Below, one piece after another: positions 17,419-25,382 of a stretch of DNA of 64,000 bases; the first letter of the stretch is position 1, and each line of letters begins with the position of its first letter. The DNA lies in NCBI GenBank assembly GCA_020639215.1, contig JACKHA010000008.1:1-64000 (forward strand). The letters run 5' to 3'. This DNA is from Phycisphaeraceae bacterium (GTDB lineage Bacteria > Planctomycetota > Phycisphaerae > Phycisphaerales > UBA1924). A program made the position numbers and the translations under genes. The notes under the pieces were generated by a model that worked only from the letters and a program-made list of their open reading frames with translations, searched no databases and was not told where the DNA came from.

Positions 17419-17433
17419 TCCCGGTCGCCAAAC

Positions 17434-17556
17434 CGCGCAGAGCCCCATGCGCCAGCATGGGGTCCGCCGCCAGGCTCGGCGACGCGGCGTGATAAGTGTG
17501 CCCCCGCCCGCCGCGTGCATCGACCACGACGCTCGCGCGTCGGGCTCCGTTCCGGA
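17434..17556. repeat. Intergenic repeat pair, 'agccccatgcgccagcatgggg' family
   Basis: Two short stems, AGCCCCATGC/GCATGGGG at 17441-17463 and CGACGC/GCGTCG at 17527-17542, lie in opposite orientation. They lie between the 3' ends of nuoB and the convergent ridA-like gene, where they could also act as a bidirectional stop signal. Confidence 0.6.
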
Positions 17557-17557
17557 C

Positions 17558-18022
17558 TCACGCCACCTCGAACACGAAGTCCACCTCCACCGGCGCCCCC
17601 AGCGGCAGGTCCGACACGCCAACCGCGGCCCGCGCATGGCGCCCCGCGTCGCCGAACACGTCGAGCATCAGCTGGCTCGCGCCGTTGCCGATCTTGGGCT
17701 CCTCATGGAAGCCCGCCTGGGCCGACACGAACACGCCGAGTCGTACGACCCGCCGCACCTCGTCCAGCGAGCCCGCGGCATCCCGCGCGATCGCCAGCCC
17801 GTTCAGGGCGCACTGCCTCGCGCACGCGATCGCCGTCTCCACGTCCACCTGGTCCGGCACCCGCCCGACGGCCAGCAGCGACCCGTCCTTGAACGGCACC
17901 TGGCCCGAGACGAACACGAGGTTCCCGGTTCGCACGAACGGGACGTACGCCGCGACCGGGCGCGGGGCGGGCGGCAGGGTGATGCCGAGTGCGGCGAGGC
18001 GCTGTTCGGGGGTGTCGGGCAT
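17558..18022 (-). CDS. RidA/YjgF-family protein
   Basis: The 154-residue protein has a chorismate-mutase-like fold. Visible blocks are GNLVFVSGQVPFKDG, ARQCALNGLAIARDAAGSLDEVRRVVRLGVFVSAQ, and a C-terminal ARAAVGVSDLPLGAPVEVDFVFEVA. The Arg of the RAAVGVSDLP block matches the position used by RidA enimine deaminases, so that activity is possible, although this longer 150-residue subgroup is less well characterised. It is transcribed away from the HIT gene's 3' end. Confidence 0.88.
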   Translation of the reverse strand: MPDTPEQRLAALGITLPPAPRPVAAYVPFVRTGNLVFVSGQVPFKDGSLLAVGRVPDQVDVETAIACARQCALNGLAIARDAAGSLDEVRRVVRLGVFVSAQAGFHEEPKIGNGASQLMLDVFGDAGRHARAAVGVSDLPLGAPVEVDFVFEVA

Positions 18023-18083
18023 TCGGGGGATCCGGGGTTGTGGGGTACGTTTTCGAAGAGGAAGACGATCATCGGCGGAACGA

Positions 18084-18108
18084 CCCCACGCTCGCGCGTG
18101 GGGCTCTG
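18084..18108. repeat. Short palindrome next to the HIT gene stop
   Basis: The stem CCCCACGC/GCGTGGGG (18084-18103) is followed by CTCTG. It belongs to the 'agcccgacgcg' family and may act as a terminator for the HIT gene. Confidence 0.5.
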
Positions 18109-18109
18109 C

Positions 18110-18526
18110 TCAGAGGAGCCTCGCGATCTTCCGCGCCAGCTCCGCCCCCGCGTCGTGGTCGAACGCCCGCGGCTTCCACGACACCCGCAGGCCCGTGTCA
18201 TCCTCGGGGTACCGCGGGATCACGTGCACATGCACGTGCATGACCTCCTGCCCGGCGTCGGCCCCGTTGTTCTGAAGCAGGTTGTACGACGCCGCCCCGG
18301 TCGCCTTCACAACCGCCCGGCAGATCCGCGGCAGGGCCTTGCCGAGCCCGGCCGCTGCCGGGTCCGACAGGTCCGCCATCGTCGCCGCCGGCTCCTTGGG
18401 CACGACCAGCACGTGCCCGCGCGACAGCGGATTGATGTCCAGAAAGGCGAGCACCGACTCGTCCTGGTAGACCCGGTGGCACGGGATCTCCCCGCGGATG
18501 ATCTTCGAGAAGATCGAGTCGCTCAT
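18110..18526 (-). CDS. HIT-family nucleotide hydrolase/transferase
   Basis: The 138-residue protein has a full HIT domain: SIFSKIIRGEIPCHRVYQDE, LAFLDINPLSRGHVLVVPK and NNGADAGQEVMHVHVHVIPR, with the catalytic triad HVHVH. Such proteins (HinT-like) cleave AMP from aminoacyl-adenylates or other phosphoramidates. TACCAT lies 6 nt before the ATG, leaving no room for a ribosome-binding site, so the mRNA may be leaderless. The gene is followed by the ridA-like gene on the same strand. Confidence 0.94.
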   Translation of the reverse strand: MSDSIFSKIIRGEIPCHRVYQDESVLAFLDINPLSRGHVLVVPKEPAATMADLSDPAAAGLGKALPRICRAVVKATGAASYNLLQNNGADAGQEVMHVHVHVIPRYPEDDTGLRVSWKPRAFDHDAGAELARKIARLL

Positions 18527-18532
18527 GCGGGG

Positions 18533-18538
18533 ATGGTA
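18533..18538 (-). promoter_or_regulatory. Putative -10 box of the HIT gene, leaderless type
   Basis: TACCAT on the minus strand ends 6 nt before the ATG. Confidence 0.5.
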
Positions 18539-18544
18539 CGGGGG

Positions 18545-18610
18545 CAGTGACGAAGTGACGCAGTGATGAAGAGACGAAGAGACGCAGAGAGGAAGGGAAG
18601 AACAGACGAT
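18545..18610. repeat. Degenerate 'gtgacgaagtgacg' repeat arm
   Basis: A run of near-repeats of about 8-9 nt (agtgacga, agtgacgc, agtgatga, agagacga). Similar runs occur at 44920-44970, 46865-46905 and inside carB. The rest of the gap up to 18925 holds no gene I can support. Confidence 0.65.
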
Positions 18611-18925
18611 CGGGGGATCAGCGGAATGAGCGGGCCATGGGCTCGCTCTGCGTGTCCGAGCGGGTTGGCGTCCGGTCGGTTCCGGGCGGAGGCCGGCTCG
18701 GGCCGATATACCGGATCCCGGTTTCCGGGGGGCCGATCTGCGGGTCGGAGCCCCGGTTGACGCCTCTGGGCGTCGTGCGTTCGCGGGTTCGGCTGCCGCG
18801 TCCCGCGCGTTGGTTGGATGATTGCCGCCGCGATCCGACGCCGGCTCGGACGCGATCGGGGGTTTCCCCGGGCGGAACGGGCCGGCGGGATCGACAGGCC
18901 CTTGCGCCTGCGGAAAGGACGGACC

Positions 18926-19432
18926 ATGAATCTGGAGCAGAGGATCGCGGCTCTCGAGACCCTCACCGCCGACCTGGCCGGGCAGACCGCCCACGCCCGG
19001 CGCTCGGCCCGGCGCTGGCGCCTGGCGGCCCTGGCCGCGGGCCTGGCGATGATCGGTGGGATCGGCGCGGCGGCCGGCAACGGTCGCACCCGCGCCGACG
19101 TCATCACCGCCGAGCGCCTCGAGATCGTCAACGACAACGACGACGTCGTCATCGAACTCACCTACGACGACTTCGGCGGCATCGTCGCGGTCCACAACTC
19201 GGACGGCACCCGCGTGGCCAGCATGGAGGTCATCGACACCGGCGGGCTCATCACCGCCTGCAACGCCGATGGCGACGTCAACGCCGCCATGGCCGTCGAC
19301 TCGGCCGGCGGCATCATCCGCGTCATGTCCACCGAGGACGACGAGGTCTTCGGCGTGATGGACATCCTGGGCGGCAACGCCCGCGTGATCGTCTCCGACG
19401 ACCGCGGGAATCAGGAAACGCTCGAGCCGTAA
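18926..19432 (+). CDS. Uncharacterised membrane-anchored protein with beta-repeat C-terminus
   Basis: The protein has 168 residues. A coiled-coil-like N-terminus (MNLEQRIAALETLTADLAGQ) is followed by an Arg-rich patch and one hydrophobic segment (residues about 34-50), then a repetitive beta region with phrases such as IVNDNDDVVIELTYDD, GIVAVHNSDGT and GGLITACNADGD. AAAGGA about 7 nt upstream supports the ATG. A strong terminator follows. The topology suggests a short cytoplasmic helix, one membrane pass and a periplasmic beta-helical domain. I do not recognise the family. Confidence 0.75.
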   Translation: MNLEQRIAALETLTADLAGQTAHARRSARRWRLAALAAGLAMIGGIGAAAGNGRTRADVITAERLEIVNDNDDVVIELTYDDFGGIVAVHNSDGTRVASMEVIDTGGLITACNADGDVNAAMAVDSAGGIIRVMSTEDDEVFGVMDILGGNARVIVSDDRGNQETLEP

Positions 19433-19481
19433 TCCCGTGGGAGCGAGATCGCTCCCGCACCCGACGATCCGAACTCGGAAC

Positions 19482-19519
19482 GCCGCGGCCCGGGGCACGC
19501 CCGGGCCGCGGTGTTTTTT
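19482..19519 (+). terminator. Rho-independent terminator
   Basis: A GC-rich stem of about 13 bp (GCCGCGGCCCGGG / CCCGGGCCGCGG type) with a short loop is followed by G and TTTTTT. It closes the gene ending at 19432 and precedes mutL. A second small stem (GGGAGCGA/TCGCTCCC) lies just before it. Confidence 0.85.
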
Positions 19520-19568
19520 GGGCGAAACGGGCTGTCGCTCGCCCAGCGGGCGCGTGGGCCCCCGCCGC

Positions 19569-19574
19569 TACGAT
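19569..19574 (+). promoter_or_regulatory. Putative -10 box of mutL, leaderless type
   Basis: TACGAT ends 6 nt before the ATG at 19581. The preceding terminator shows mutL needs its own promoter. Confidence 0.5.
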
Positions 19575-19580
19575 GGTTCG

Positions 19581-21509
19581 ATGGCGGGCACGGAGGCGAT
19601 GGCGCGGCTTGGGGCACAGCGGCGCACGATCCGCGCGCTGCCCGCGCTGCTGGTCAACCAGATCGCCGCGGGCGAGGTGATCGAGCGCCCGGCCTCGGTG
19701 GTCAAGGAACTTCTTGAGAACGCCCTCGACGCCGGGGCGACGCGGATCAACGTCGAGCTCGATGGCGGCGGGACCGAACTCATCCGCGTGACCGACGACG
19801 GCTCGGGCATCGAGCCCGACGAGCTCCCGCTGGCCCTGGCCCCGCACGCCACGAGCAAGATCGCCGCCAGCGACGACCTGGACCGCATCGCGACCATGGG
19901 CTTCCGCGGTGAGGCGCTGGCCTCGATCGCGTCGGTCGCCCGCGTGCAGCTGCGTTCGCGCACGCGGAATCGGGACGCCGCGGCGATCGTCGAGGCGGAG
20001 GGCGACCAGATCGGACCGGTCCGCCCCGGTGCGGGGCCGGTCGGCACGAGCGTGACGGTGCGGAACCTGTTCTTCAACACGCCGGCCCGGCGCAAGTTCT
20101 TGCGGACGCCCGCGACCGAGCAGCAGCGGTGCCTGGAGTGGGTGCGCGATCTGGCGATGGCCCGCCCGGCGGTCGGGTTCCGGGCGACGGTCGAGGGCCG
20201 GGTGGTGCTGGACCTGGCGCCCGAACAGGGGCCGCGGGACCGCGTGCTGGCGGTGCTCGGCGAGGACCTCTCCGACCAGATGGTCGTGGTGGAAGCCGAC
20301 TCCTTCGACGACGCCCGCGGCGTGGCCTTGTGGGGGCTCGTCGGGCTTCCCGCCCTGGCGCGGGCGACGCCTTCGCACCAGAAGGTGTTCCTCAACGGAC
20401 GCGTCGTGCGCGACAAGACGATCCAGCACGCGATCCGCGAGGCGTACCGCGGCCTCGTCGAGCCGGGACGCCACCCCACCGCCGTGCTGATGCTGGAGAT
20501 GAGCCCGTCCGCGGTGGACGTGAACGTGCACCCCGCGAAACTGGAAGTCCGGTTCCGCGACTCGGGCATGGTGCACCAGGCGGTGCTGGGGTCGATCCGA
20601 CGCGGCCTGCAGCGCGCGGACCTGACGCCGAGCGTTGGGGCGCAGGGCGCCGGCGCTGGCTCGCTGCAGCGCTCTCCGATGGCCGGGCGGCTCCCCGGGG
20701 CGGGCTGGTCGCTGCGCCCCGGCGGGAACGACGTGTCGGCCGAGCGATTCGCCGCGTTCCTGCGGGAAGGCAATGCCGCCCCGCGGTACGACGATCTGCG
20801 AGGCGTGCTGGACGCCGATGCAGCGGCGGACCGTGCGGCGCACGCCAGCGAACCTGTTGCAGCGCCGATCAACGGCACGGGCGCGTCGCCACGGCCCGAT
20901 GTCGAAGCCACCCCGCTGCCCCTCCCGACCAAGGCCGCGTCGCTGCTGCAGGTGCACAAGTCGTTCGTTGTGGCCGAGGACCCCGAGGGCGTGGTGATCG
21001 TGGACCAGCACGCGCTGCACGAGCGCGTGATGTTCGAGCGTCTGCTCGAGCGCGTCTCGCGCGGCCCGCTGGAGGGCCAGCGTCTGCTCACGCCGGCCAT
21101 GGTCGCGATCCGCGATGGCCAGGCCGCGCTGGTCGAGGCCCTGGGCCCGCTGCTGGAGCGGATCGGGATGGACGTGACACTGGCCGGGCCGCGCGACGTG
21201 GCGGTGCACGTGTTCCCGTCGCTGCTGTTCGAGCGCGGCGTGGAGGCGGGCGAGTTCCTGCGCGGGTTGCTGGACAAGGCCGAGGGCGAGTCGTTCACGC
21301 CCACCAGCGAGGAGGCCCTGCGGGACGTCCTGGACATGATGGCGTGCAAGGCGGCGGTGAAGGCGGGCGATGCGCTCTCGGAGGGCGAGCTGCGGGACCT
21401 GCTGGCGATGCGCGAGACGGTCGAACGCTCGAGCAACTGCCCGCACGGCAGGCCGACGTCGATCCGCCTCACCGTCCGGGAGCTGGAGCGGCTCTTCGGG
21501 CGGACGTGA
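19581..21509 (+). CDS. mutL: DNA mismatch repair protein MutL
   Basis: The 642-residue mismatch-repair ATPase couples MutS recognition to strand incision. GHKL ATPase motifs are clear: VNQIAAGEVIERPASVVKELLENALDAG, DDGSGI, ATSKI, GFRGEALASI and FFNTPARRKFL. The transducer domain ends DVNVHPAKLEVRF. After a variable linker the C-terminal dimerisation domain carries DQHALHERVMFE, matching the DQHA(X)2E(X)4E metal-binding motif of nicking-endonuclease MutL proteins, so this MutL probably cuts DNA itself. No mutS or mutH is in the window. Confidence 0.97.
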   Translation: MAGTEAMARLGAQRRTIRALPALLVNQIAAGEVIERPASVVKELLENALDAGATRINVELDGGGTELIRVTDDGSGIEPDELPLALAPHATSKIAASDDLDRIATMGFRGEALASIASVARVQLRSRTRNRDAAAIVEAEGDQIGPVRPGAGPVGTSVTVRNLFFNTPARRKFLRTPATEQQRCLEWVRDLAMARPAVGFRATVEGRVVLDLAPEQGPRDRVLAVLGEDLSDQMVVVEADSFDDARGVALWGLVGLPALARATPSHQKVFLNGRVVRDKTIQHAIREAYRGLVEPGRHPTAVLMLEMSPSAVDVNVHPAKLEVRFRDSGMVHQAVLGSIRRGLQRADLTPSVGAQGAGAGSLQRSPMAGRLPGAGWSLRPGGNDVSAERFAAFLREGNAAPRYDDLRGVLDADAAADRAAHASEPVAAPINGTGASPRPDVEATPLPLPTKAASLLQVHKSFVVAEDPEGVVIVDQHALHERVMFERLLERVSRGPLEGQRLLTPAMVAIRDGQAALVEALGPLLERIGMDVTLAGPRDVAVHVFPSLLFERGVEAGEFLRGLLDKAEGESFTPTSEEALRDVLDMMACKAAVKAGDALSEGELRDLLAMRETVERSSNCPHGRPTSIRLTVRELERLFGRT

Positions 21510-21632
21510 TCGGCGGCGCGAGCCGCCGAAGCGAGCGGAACCACGGACCGAAACAGTCCCTTCCGTCGCCGGTACCATGCCCGAGCGGCGTGCATCGTCC
21601 CCGCCTTCCGCAACCGACGACAGGAACCCAGC

Positions 21633-22559
21633 ATGCACATGCGCACCCTGATCGCGACGGCCTTGGCGCTGCTCGTTGCCCTCGCCGTCCCGTCCCCCGC
21701 GGCCCAGCCCACCGGCGTCGGGGCGATCGACGGGCGGTGGACCTACGTCGAGGACCGCACCGAGGGCCGCGCCGTCGAGGACCACCAGCCCAGCACCAGT
21801 TCCCGCCTCACGCTGCGTGTCGAGGAGGACGCGGTCGTGTTCGTCCGCAGCGATGGCGAGATCCGCATGCCGCTCGACGGCTCGCCCGTCGATGTCCAGC
21901 GCGAGTTCGGCGTCTCCCGTTACAGCGGCCAGTGGAGCGACGGCGCGTACGTGTTCGAGAGCGTGCCCGTCCGCGAGCCCGGCGACACCCGCACCGGCGG
22001 CCTCATCCGCTGGGAACTCCGCCCCACGCCCGAGGGCCTGCTGGCCCGGGCCTCGGTCGACCCGCCCGACGGGTTCACCTCGCTCGCGCTGTACCGCCAC
22101 GCCGAGGACATCCCCCTACCCGAGCCCGCCCCGGCCACCATCGGCGACATCGCCTGGCTCGCCGGCGCGTGGGTCGGCACCCGCGGCACCGGCGGCACGA
22201 CCTCGATCGAGGAACGCTGGACCCCGGCGCTGGGCGGGGCGATGCTCGGCGTCTCGCGCACGGTCTCGCGCGGGGCCATGCGCGCGTTCGAGTTCTTGCG
22301 CATCGTCGAGCGCGATGGCGGCCTGGTCTACGTCGCCCAGCCCAACGGGGGCGCGGCCACCCAGTTCGTGCTCACCGAGATCGACGCGAACCGGGCCGTC
22401 TTCGAGAACCCGCGCCACGACTTCCCGCAGCGGATCATCTATGAACGCTCGCCCGATGGGCGGCTCACCGCCTCCATCGCCTACGCGCGCGGCGGTCGCC
22501 CCCGCCCGTTCGAGTACTCGCGCGAGGGTGAAGAGGCCGAAACACCCGCCAGCCCGTGA
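21633..22559 (+). CDS. Exported protein with C-terminal DUF6265 domain
   Basis: The 308-residue protein has a signal peptide (MRTLIATALALLVALAVPSPAAA-like). The first half is an unassigned beta-rich region. The C-terminal 140 residues fit DUF6265: IAWLAGAWVGTRGTGGTTSIEERWTPALGGAMLGVSRTV, FEFLRIVE, VYVAQPNG and FENPRHDFPQRIIYE. The domain is predicted lipocalin-like in other bacteria; the ligand is unknown. TACCAT lies at 21573-21578, giving a leader of about 50 nt. Confidence 0.82.
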   Translation: MHMRTLIATALALLVALAVPSPAAQPTGVGAIDGRWTYVEDRTEGRAVEDHQPSTSSRLTLRVEEDAVVFVRSDGEIRMPLDGSPVDVQREFGVSRYSGQWSDGAYVFESVPVREPGDTRTGGLIRWELRPTPEGLLARASVDPPDGFTSLALYRHAEDIPLPEPAPATIGDIAWLAGAWVGTRGTGGTTSIEERWTPALGGAMLGVSRTVSRGAMRAFEFLRIVERDGGLVYVAQPNGGAATQFVLTEIDANRAVFENPRHDFPQRIIYERSPDGRLTASIAYARGGRPRPFEYSREGEEAETPASP

Positions 22560-22604
22560 GCCGCGAGGTCGGCGCCGGAAGGCCCGACTCCGGACCCGCC
22601 CGCC

Positions 22605-23003
22605 TCACCCATGCCAGGCCAGATGGTGCGCGTGGGTGTCGGCCCCGTGGCGGAAGTGCGACACCTCGCCCCGCTCGTTGAACCGCCAGACGTGGATCTC
22701 GTCGGGCTCCACCACGCGCTTGCCCGTCTTCCGAACCGTGAACTCGATGTCCAGCAGCACCACGACCACGCGGTCCCCCGCGAGGAAGTCGCGCGGCTCG
22801 AACCGGGTGATCTCGATCGCCGACAGCGCCTCGAAGAACTCGGCCGCTCCGTCCCGCCCGGTGCGCGGCGTGAGCCACGGCGCGTCGGACGTGACCGACG
22901 AGTACTCCCAGCGAACGTCCTGAGCCAAGCGCGACAGGATCGCGGGCACGTCCCCACGCCCGAACGCGGCGTACAGCGACTGGACTGTCTCGAGATTTGT
23001 CAT
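22605..23003 (-). CDS. NTF2-like/SnoaL-like domain protein
   Basis: The 132-residue protein forms a single cone-fold domain: VQSLYAAFGRGDVPAILSRLAQDVRWEY, then FFEALSAIEITRFEPRDFLAGDRVVVVLLDIEFTVRKTG and HVWRFNERGEVSHFRHGADT. Such proteins range from isomerases to binding proteins, and no catalytic residue pattern identifies this one. It converges on the DUF6265 gene and diverges from the VOC-family gene. Confidence 0.85.
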   Translation of the reverse strand: MTNLETVQSLYAAFGRGDVPAILSRLAQDVRWEYSSVTSDAPWLTPRTGRDGAAEFFEALSAIEITRFEPRDFLAGDRVVVVLLDIEFTVRKTGKRVVEPDEIHVWRFNERGEVSHFRHGADTHAHHLAWHG

Positions 23004-23113
23004 GGCGCTCCTCCATTCCCGAACAACACGGCGAGCGAGCAGCGGGCGACTTAGCCCCCGACCGATCACGAGGCGTGCGGCCCGGTGTGAGCGGGCATCG
23101 TACCGCGTGGGAG

Positions 23114-23119
23114 TACCAT
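23114..23119 (+). promoter_or_regulatory. Putative -10 box of the VOC gene, leaderless type
   Basis: TACCAT ends 5 nt before the ATG at 23125, leaving no room for a ribosome-binding site. Confidence 0.5.
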
Positions 23120-23124
23120 CGTGC

Positions 23125-23643
23125 ATGGCCGAACCGAGCCCCGCACCGCCGATCGCCGGCGTGTCCGAGATCGCCCTGAACGTCCGCGATCTGGCGGGCA
23201 TGACCGCCTTCTACGAGCGGGTCCTGGGCTTCACGCCGTTCCGTCCCGAGGCGCGCGAGGGTGGCCCGACGCTCGCGCCGCCCCCTGAGTCCGTCTCCGC
23301 CACGGAGCCGACCATCGTGTTCCTCACAATCGGCGGCGACGCGGCCTCGCGGAACACGCCCTCGGACGCCCCGCACCCCCCGCTGCTCGTACTGATCGAC
23401 CCGGCCCGCCACGCCCCGGCCGCCGGAAGGTTCGATGCACCCGTGGCGCGGACTTCGACGCTCAACCACATCGCGTTCCAGATCCCGCCCGCGGCGTACG
23501 ACTCGGAAGCCGCACGCCTGCGCGCCCTCGGCCTCGAGGTCACGCCCGTCATCTTCGCGTGGATGGGCGCCAAAGCCCTGTTCTTCCGCGACCCGGAGGG
23601 CAACACGATCGAGCTCATCTGCCGGGACGTGCCGAGGGCGTGA
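23125..23643 (+). CDS. VOC-family (glyoxalase/dioxygenase fold) protein
   Basis: The 172-residue protein has paired beta-alpha-beta-beta-beta modules: VSEIALNVRDLAGMTAFYERVLGFTPF, a second half STLNHIAFQIPPAAYDSEAARLRALGLEV, and a C-terminal ALFFRDPEGNTIELIC. The His of NHIAFQI and the Glu of TIELIC sit where metal ligands are found in VOC enzymes, so a metal site is plausible. Substrate is unknown. Its 3' end overlaps the convergent GNAT gene by 29 nt. Confidence 0.88.
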   Translation: MAEPSPAPPIAGVSEIALNVRDLAGMTAFYERVLGFTPFRPEAREGGPTLAPPPESVSATEPTIVFLTIGGDAASRNTPSDAPHPPLLVLIDPARHAPAAGRFDAPVARTSTLNHIAFQIPPAAYDSEAARLRALGLEVTPVIFAWMGAKALFFRDPEGNTIELICRDVPRA

Positions 23644-24166
23644 CGCTCCCGGCGACGCGCGCCCCGTCCAGCATCATGACCATGTGGACCTCGTCCACGC
23701 ACGCGCCGTCCAGCACGACCGCCCCGGGCTCGACGCCCCACGCCCGGAACCCGACACGCTCGTACACCGCGATCGCCGCGTGCGACCGCGCGCTGACCGA
23801 CAGCGCCACGCTCGTCACGCCGCCCCACCCCGCGGCCACCGCCACCGCCCGGCGCATCATCGCCTCGCCCAGCCCCCGCCCACGCGCCGGCGGCGACACA
23901 TACACGCCCCACACGTGGGCCCGATGCCCCATCTTGGCCCGATGGCCCGCCCGCAGCCCGACCGATCCGACCAGCCCGCCGTCGTCGGCAAAGGCCCCGA
24001 CGATCGCCTGGCGCGCGTGCGACACGAACTCGCGCACGACGCCCTCGTCCCGGAACCGATCGTCCCCCGGCGACGACGCGAACGCAAGCGGCGAATCCAC
24101 CAGCATCTCCCGGCGCAGGGCCAGATACGCCGGCGCGTCGTCGGGCGTGAGGAGGCGGATGGGCAT
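23615..24166 (-). CDS. GNAT-family N-acetyltransferase
   Basis: The 183-residue protein has a single GNAT domain: LTPDDAPAYLALRREML, GVYVSPPARGRGLGEAMMRRAV (the acetyl-CoA pyrophosphate loop R-x-x-G-x-G/A), and SARSHAAIAVYERVGFRAWG. The acceptor substrate cannot be predicted. The 3' end overlaps the VOC gene on the other strand by 29 nt. Confidence 0.9.
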   Translation of the reverse strand: MPIRLLTPDDAPAYLALRREMLVDSPLAFASSPGDDRFRDEGVVREFVSHARQAIVGAFADDGGLVGSVGLRAGHRAKMGHRAHVWGVYVSPPARGRGLGEAMMRRAVAVAAGWGGVTSVALSVSARSHAAIAVYERVGFRAWGVEPGAVVLDGACVDEVHMVMMLDGARVAGSVTPSARPGR

Positions 24167-24185
24167 GGCGGATTGTTGCTGGGAA

Positions 24186-24704
24186 CTATCTGGCCCGCCC
24201 CCGCCTCGCCCGCCTCCGCTTCGCCAGGATCGGCACGAAGAACAGGTACACGCCCGTGAGCAGCATGCCCAGCAGGACGATGGCCGCGGGCGTGAACAGC
24301 CACGTCTTCGCGAAGTCCCCGAAGAATGAGCCGTCGTGGAGCGACTCGATCAGGTCGGAGCGGCGCGGGGCGACCTGCAGGACCGCGCCGGTCGCCGCGT
24401 CGATCTGGATTTCCGTGCGGTTGTTCGAGACCACCTTCACGAGGTTGCGGCCCGGGCGGTACTCGACGCGGTAGACGTCGTCCCAGGCGTCGATGGCCGC
24501 GGCGTCGACAGTGGCCGCGGCTTCGAGGATCTGCTCCAGGCCCAGCGCGGGCTCGCCCGCGGCCCGCTGCTCCGCCGGCTGGACCCACGGCAGCGACTTC
24601 TTGAACTGCAGGAGCAGGCCGGTGGCGATGACCAGCAGCAGCGGCACGGCGATGGGCAGCGAGGCCCAGTAGTGGACCCGCCGCAGGAGGATGTGCGGCT
24701 TCAT
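24186..24704 (-). CDS. PepSY-associated two-TM membrane protein
   Basis: The 172-residue protein begins MKPHILLRRVHYWASLPIAVPLLLVIATGLLLQ, the first helix, with the His of the RRxHYW motif found in PepSY-TM proteins. A periplasmic PepSY-like region follows (VYRVEYRPGRNLVKVVSNNRTEIQIDAATGAVLQVAPRRSDLIESLHDG), then a second helix (TPAAIVLLGMLLTGVYLFFVPI) and a basic tail. GGAGG about 11 nt ahead supports the start. Relatives act in iron reduction or uptake; heme ligation by the His in HYW and SLHDG is possible. It follows the GNAT gene's start by 19 nt on the same strand. Confidence 0.85.
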   Translation of the reverse strand: MKPHILLRRVHYWASLPIAVPLLLVIATGLLLQFKKSLPWVQPAEQRAAGEPALGLEQILEAAATVDAAAIDAWDDVYRVEYRPGRNLVKVVSNNRTEIQIDAATGAVLQVAPRRSDLIESLHDGSFFGDFAKTWLFTPAAIVLLGMLLTGVYLFFVPILAKRRRARRGRAR

Positions 24705-24769
24705 GAGTCGGGACGCCTCCGGCGGGGACGGGGGGGTAGGCGGTCAGTTCAGGTCAGGGTAGCCGCACC

Positions 24770-24803
24770 GTGTGGCATGCTTGCTTCTCTGAGCAAGCAT
24801 GGC
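24770..24803. repeat. REP-like palindrome, 'tgtggcatgcttgct' family
   Basis: TGTGGCATGCTTGCT is followed by a short loop and AGCAAGCATG. The same hairpin occurs at 34751-34783 and twice in 63538-63775. This copy lacks the second hairpin of the full unit. Confidence 0.8.
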
Positions 24804-24877
24804 TTCGACGGGTGTGCAGGCGTGCGACTCGCGATCGGAGATTGAAGAGGCAAATGAGCGCCACGCAGTCATCGGCA

Positions 24878-24907
24878 CCGACTTGCTCCGAAGACTCCGC
24901 AAGTCGG
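24878..24907. repeat. Palindrome, 'ccgacttgc' family
   Basis: A perfect 9-bp stem CCGACTTGC/GCAAGTCGG surrounds a 12-nt centre. A diverged copy at 25272-25300 lies on the other side of the 88-residue membrane-protein gene. Confidence 0.65.
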
Positions 24908-24925
24908 TGGCAGGCCAGGGGCGGA

Positions 24926-25192
24926 TCAGTAGCGGTATCCGGCCCAGCGGCGGAGGAGGGCGTGCAGGCGGGGGTAGCAGATGATGGCGATGAGGGCGAC
25001 GGTGAGGCGGTAGTCAAAGCGGCGGAGCCAGGTCACGGGCGGCAGGAAGGTGAAGGCGAGCCAGCAGAGGGCTGCGCCCACGACGGCGACGATGGGCAGG
25101 GCGAGCATCGACGGCAGGTTGGCGCAGATGTGATAGTTGGGATCGGCCCGCTCGCGGTCTCGGGCTTCGGAGAAGGTTTCGGGGCGGGGCAT
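24926..25192 (-). CDS. Small two-TM hypothetical membrane protein
   Basis: The 88-residue protein starts MPRPETFSEARDRERADPNYH with a charged N-terminus. Two hydrophobic segments follow (SMLALPIVAVVGAALCWLAFTF and LTVALIAIICYP) and the C-terminus is basic. It is flanked on both sides by copies of the same short palindrome. I do not recognise a family. Confidence 0.6.
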   Translation of the reverse strand: MPRPETFSEARDRERADPNYHICANLPSMLALPIVAVVGAALCWLAFTFLPPVTWLRRFDYRLTVALIAIICYPRLHALLRRWAGYRY

Positions 25193-25271
25193 GGCGGAGG
25201 GATTGTTGGGTGGGGGGGTAGGTGGCCGGGCGTGGGTGTTTTGGTAGCACCCGGCGCGGGTTCTTCGGCGT

Positions 25272-25300
25272 CGATTGGCTTCGAGGACTCTGCGAGTTGG
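25272..25300. repeat. Diverged copy of the 'ccgacttgc' palindrome
   Basis: It aligns with 24878-24907 (shared core 'gaggactctgcgagttgg' against 'gaagactccgcaagtcgg'). The rest of the gap to 25382 shows no gene or site. Confidence 0.5.
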
Positions 25301-25382
25301 CGGCACGCCGTGCGCAGGTCGGAATCAGCACCACCCCGTTGAATCCCATCTATCGGTAGCAAGCCAGAATCGACCGCAGGTA

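Noticed and set aside
19323..22100. A 925-codon minus-strand frame covering mutL
   Set aside because: mutL motifs on the plus strand are complete, and the antisense translation has no recognisable motif.
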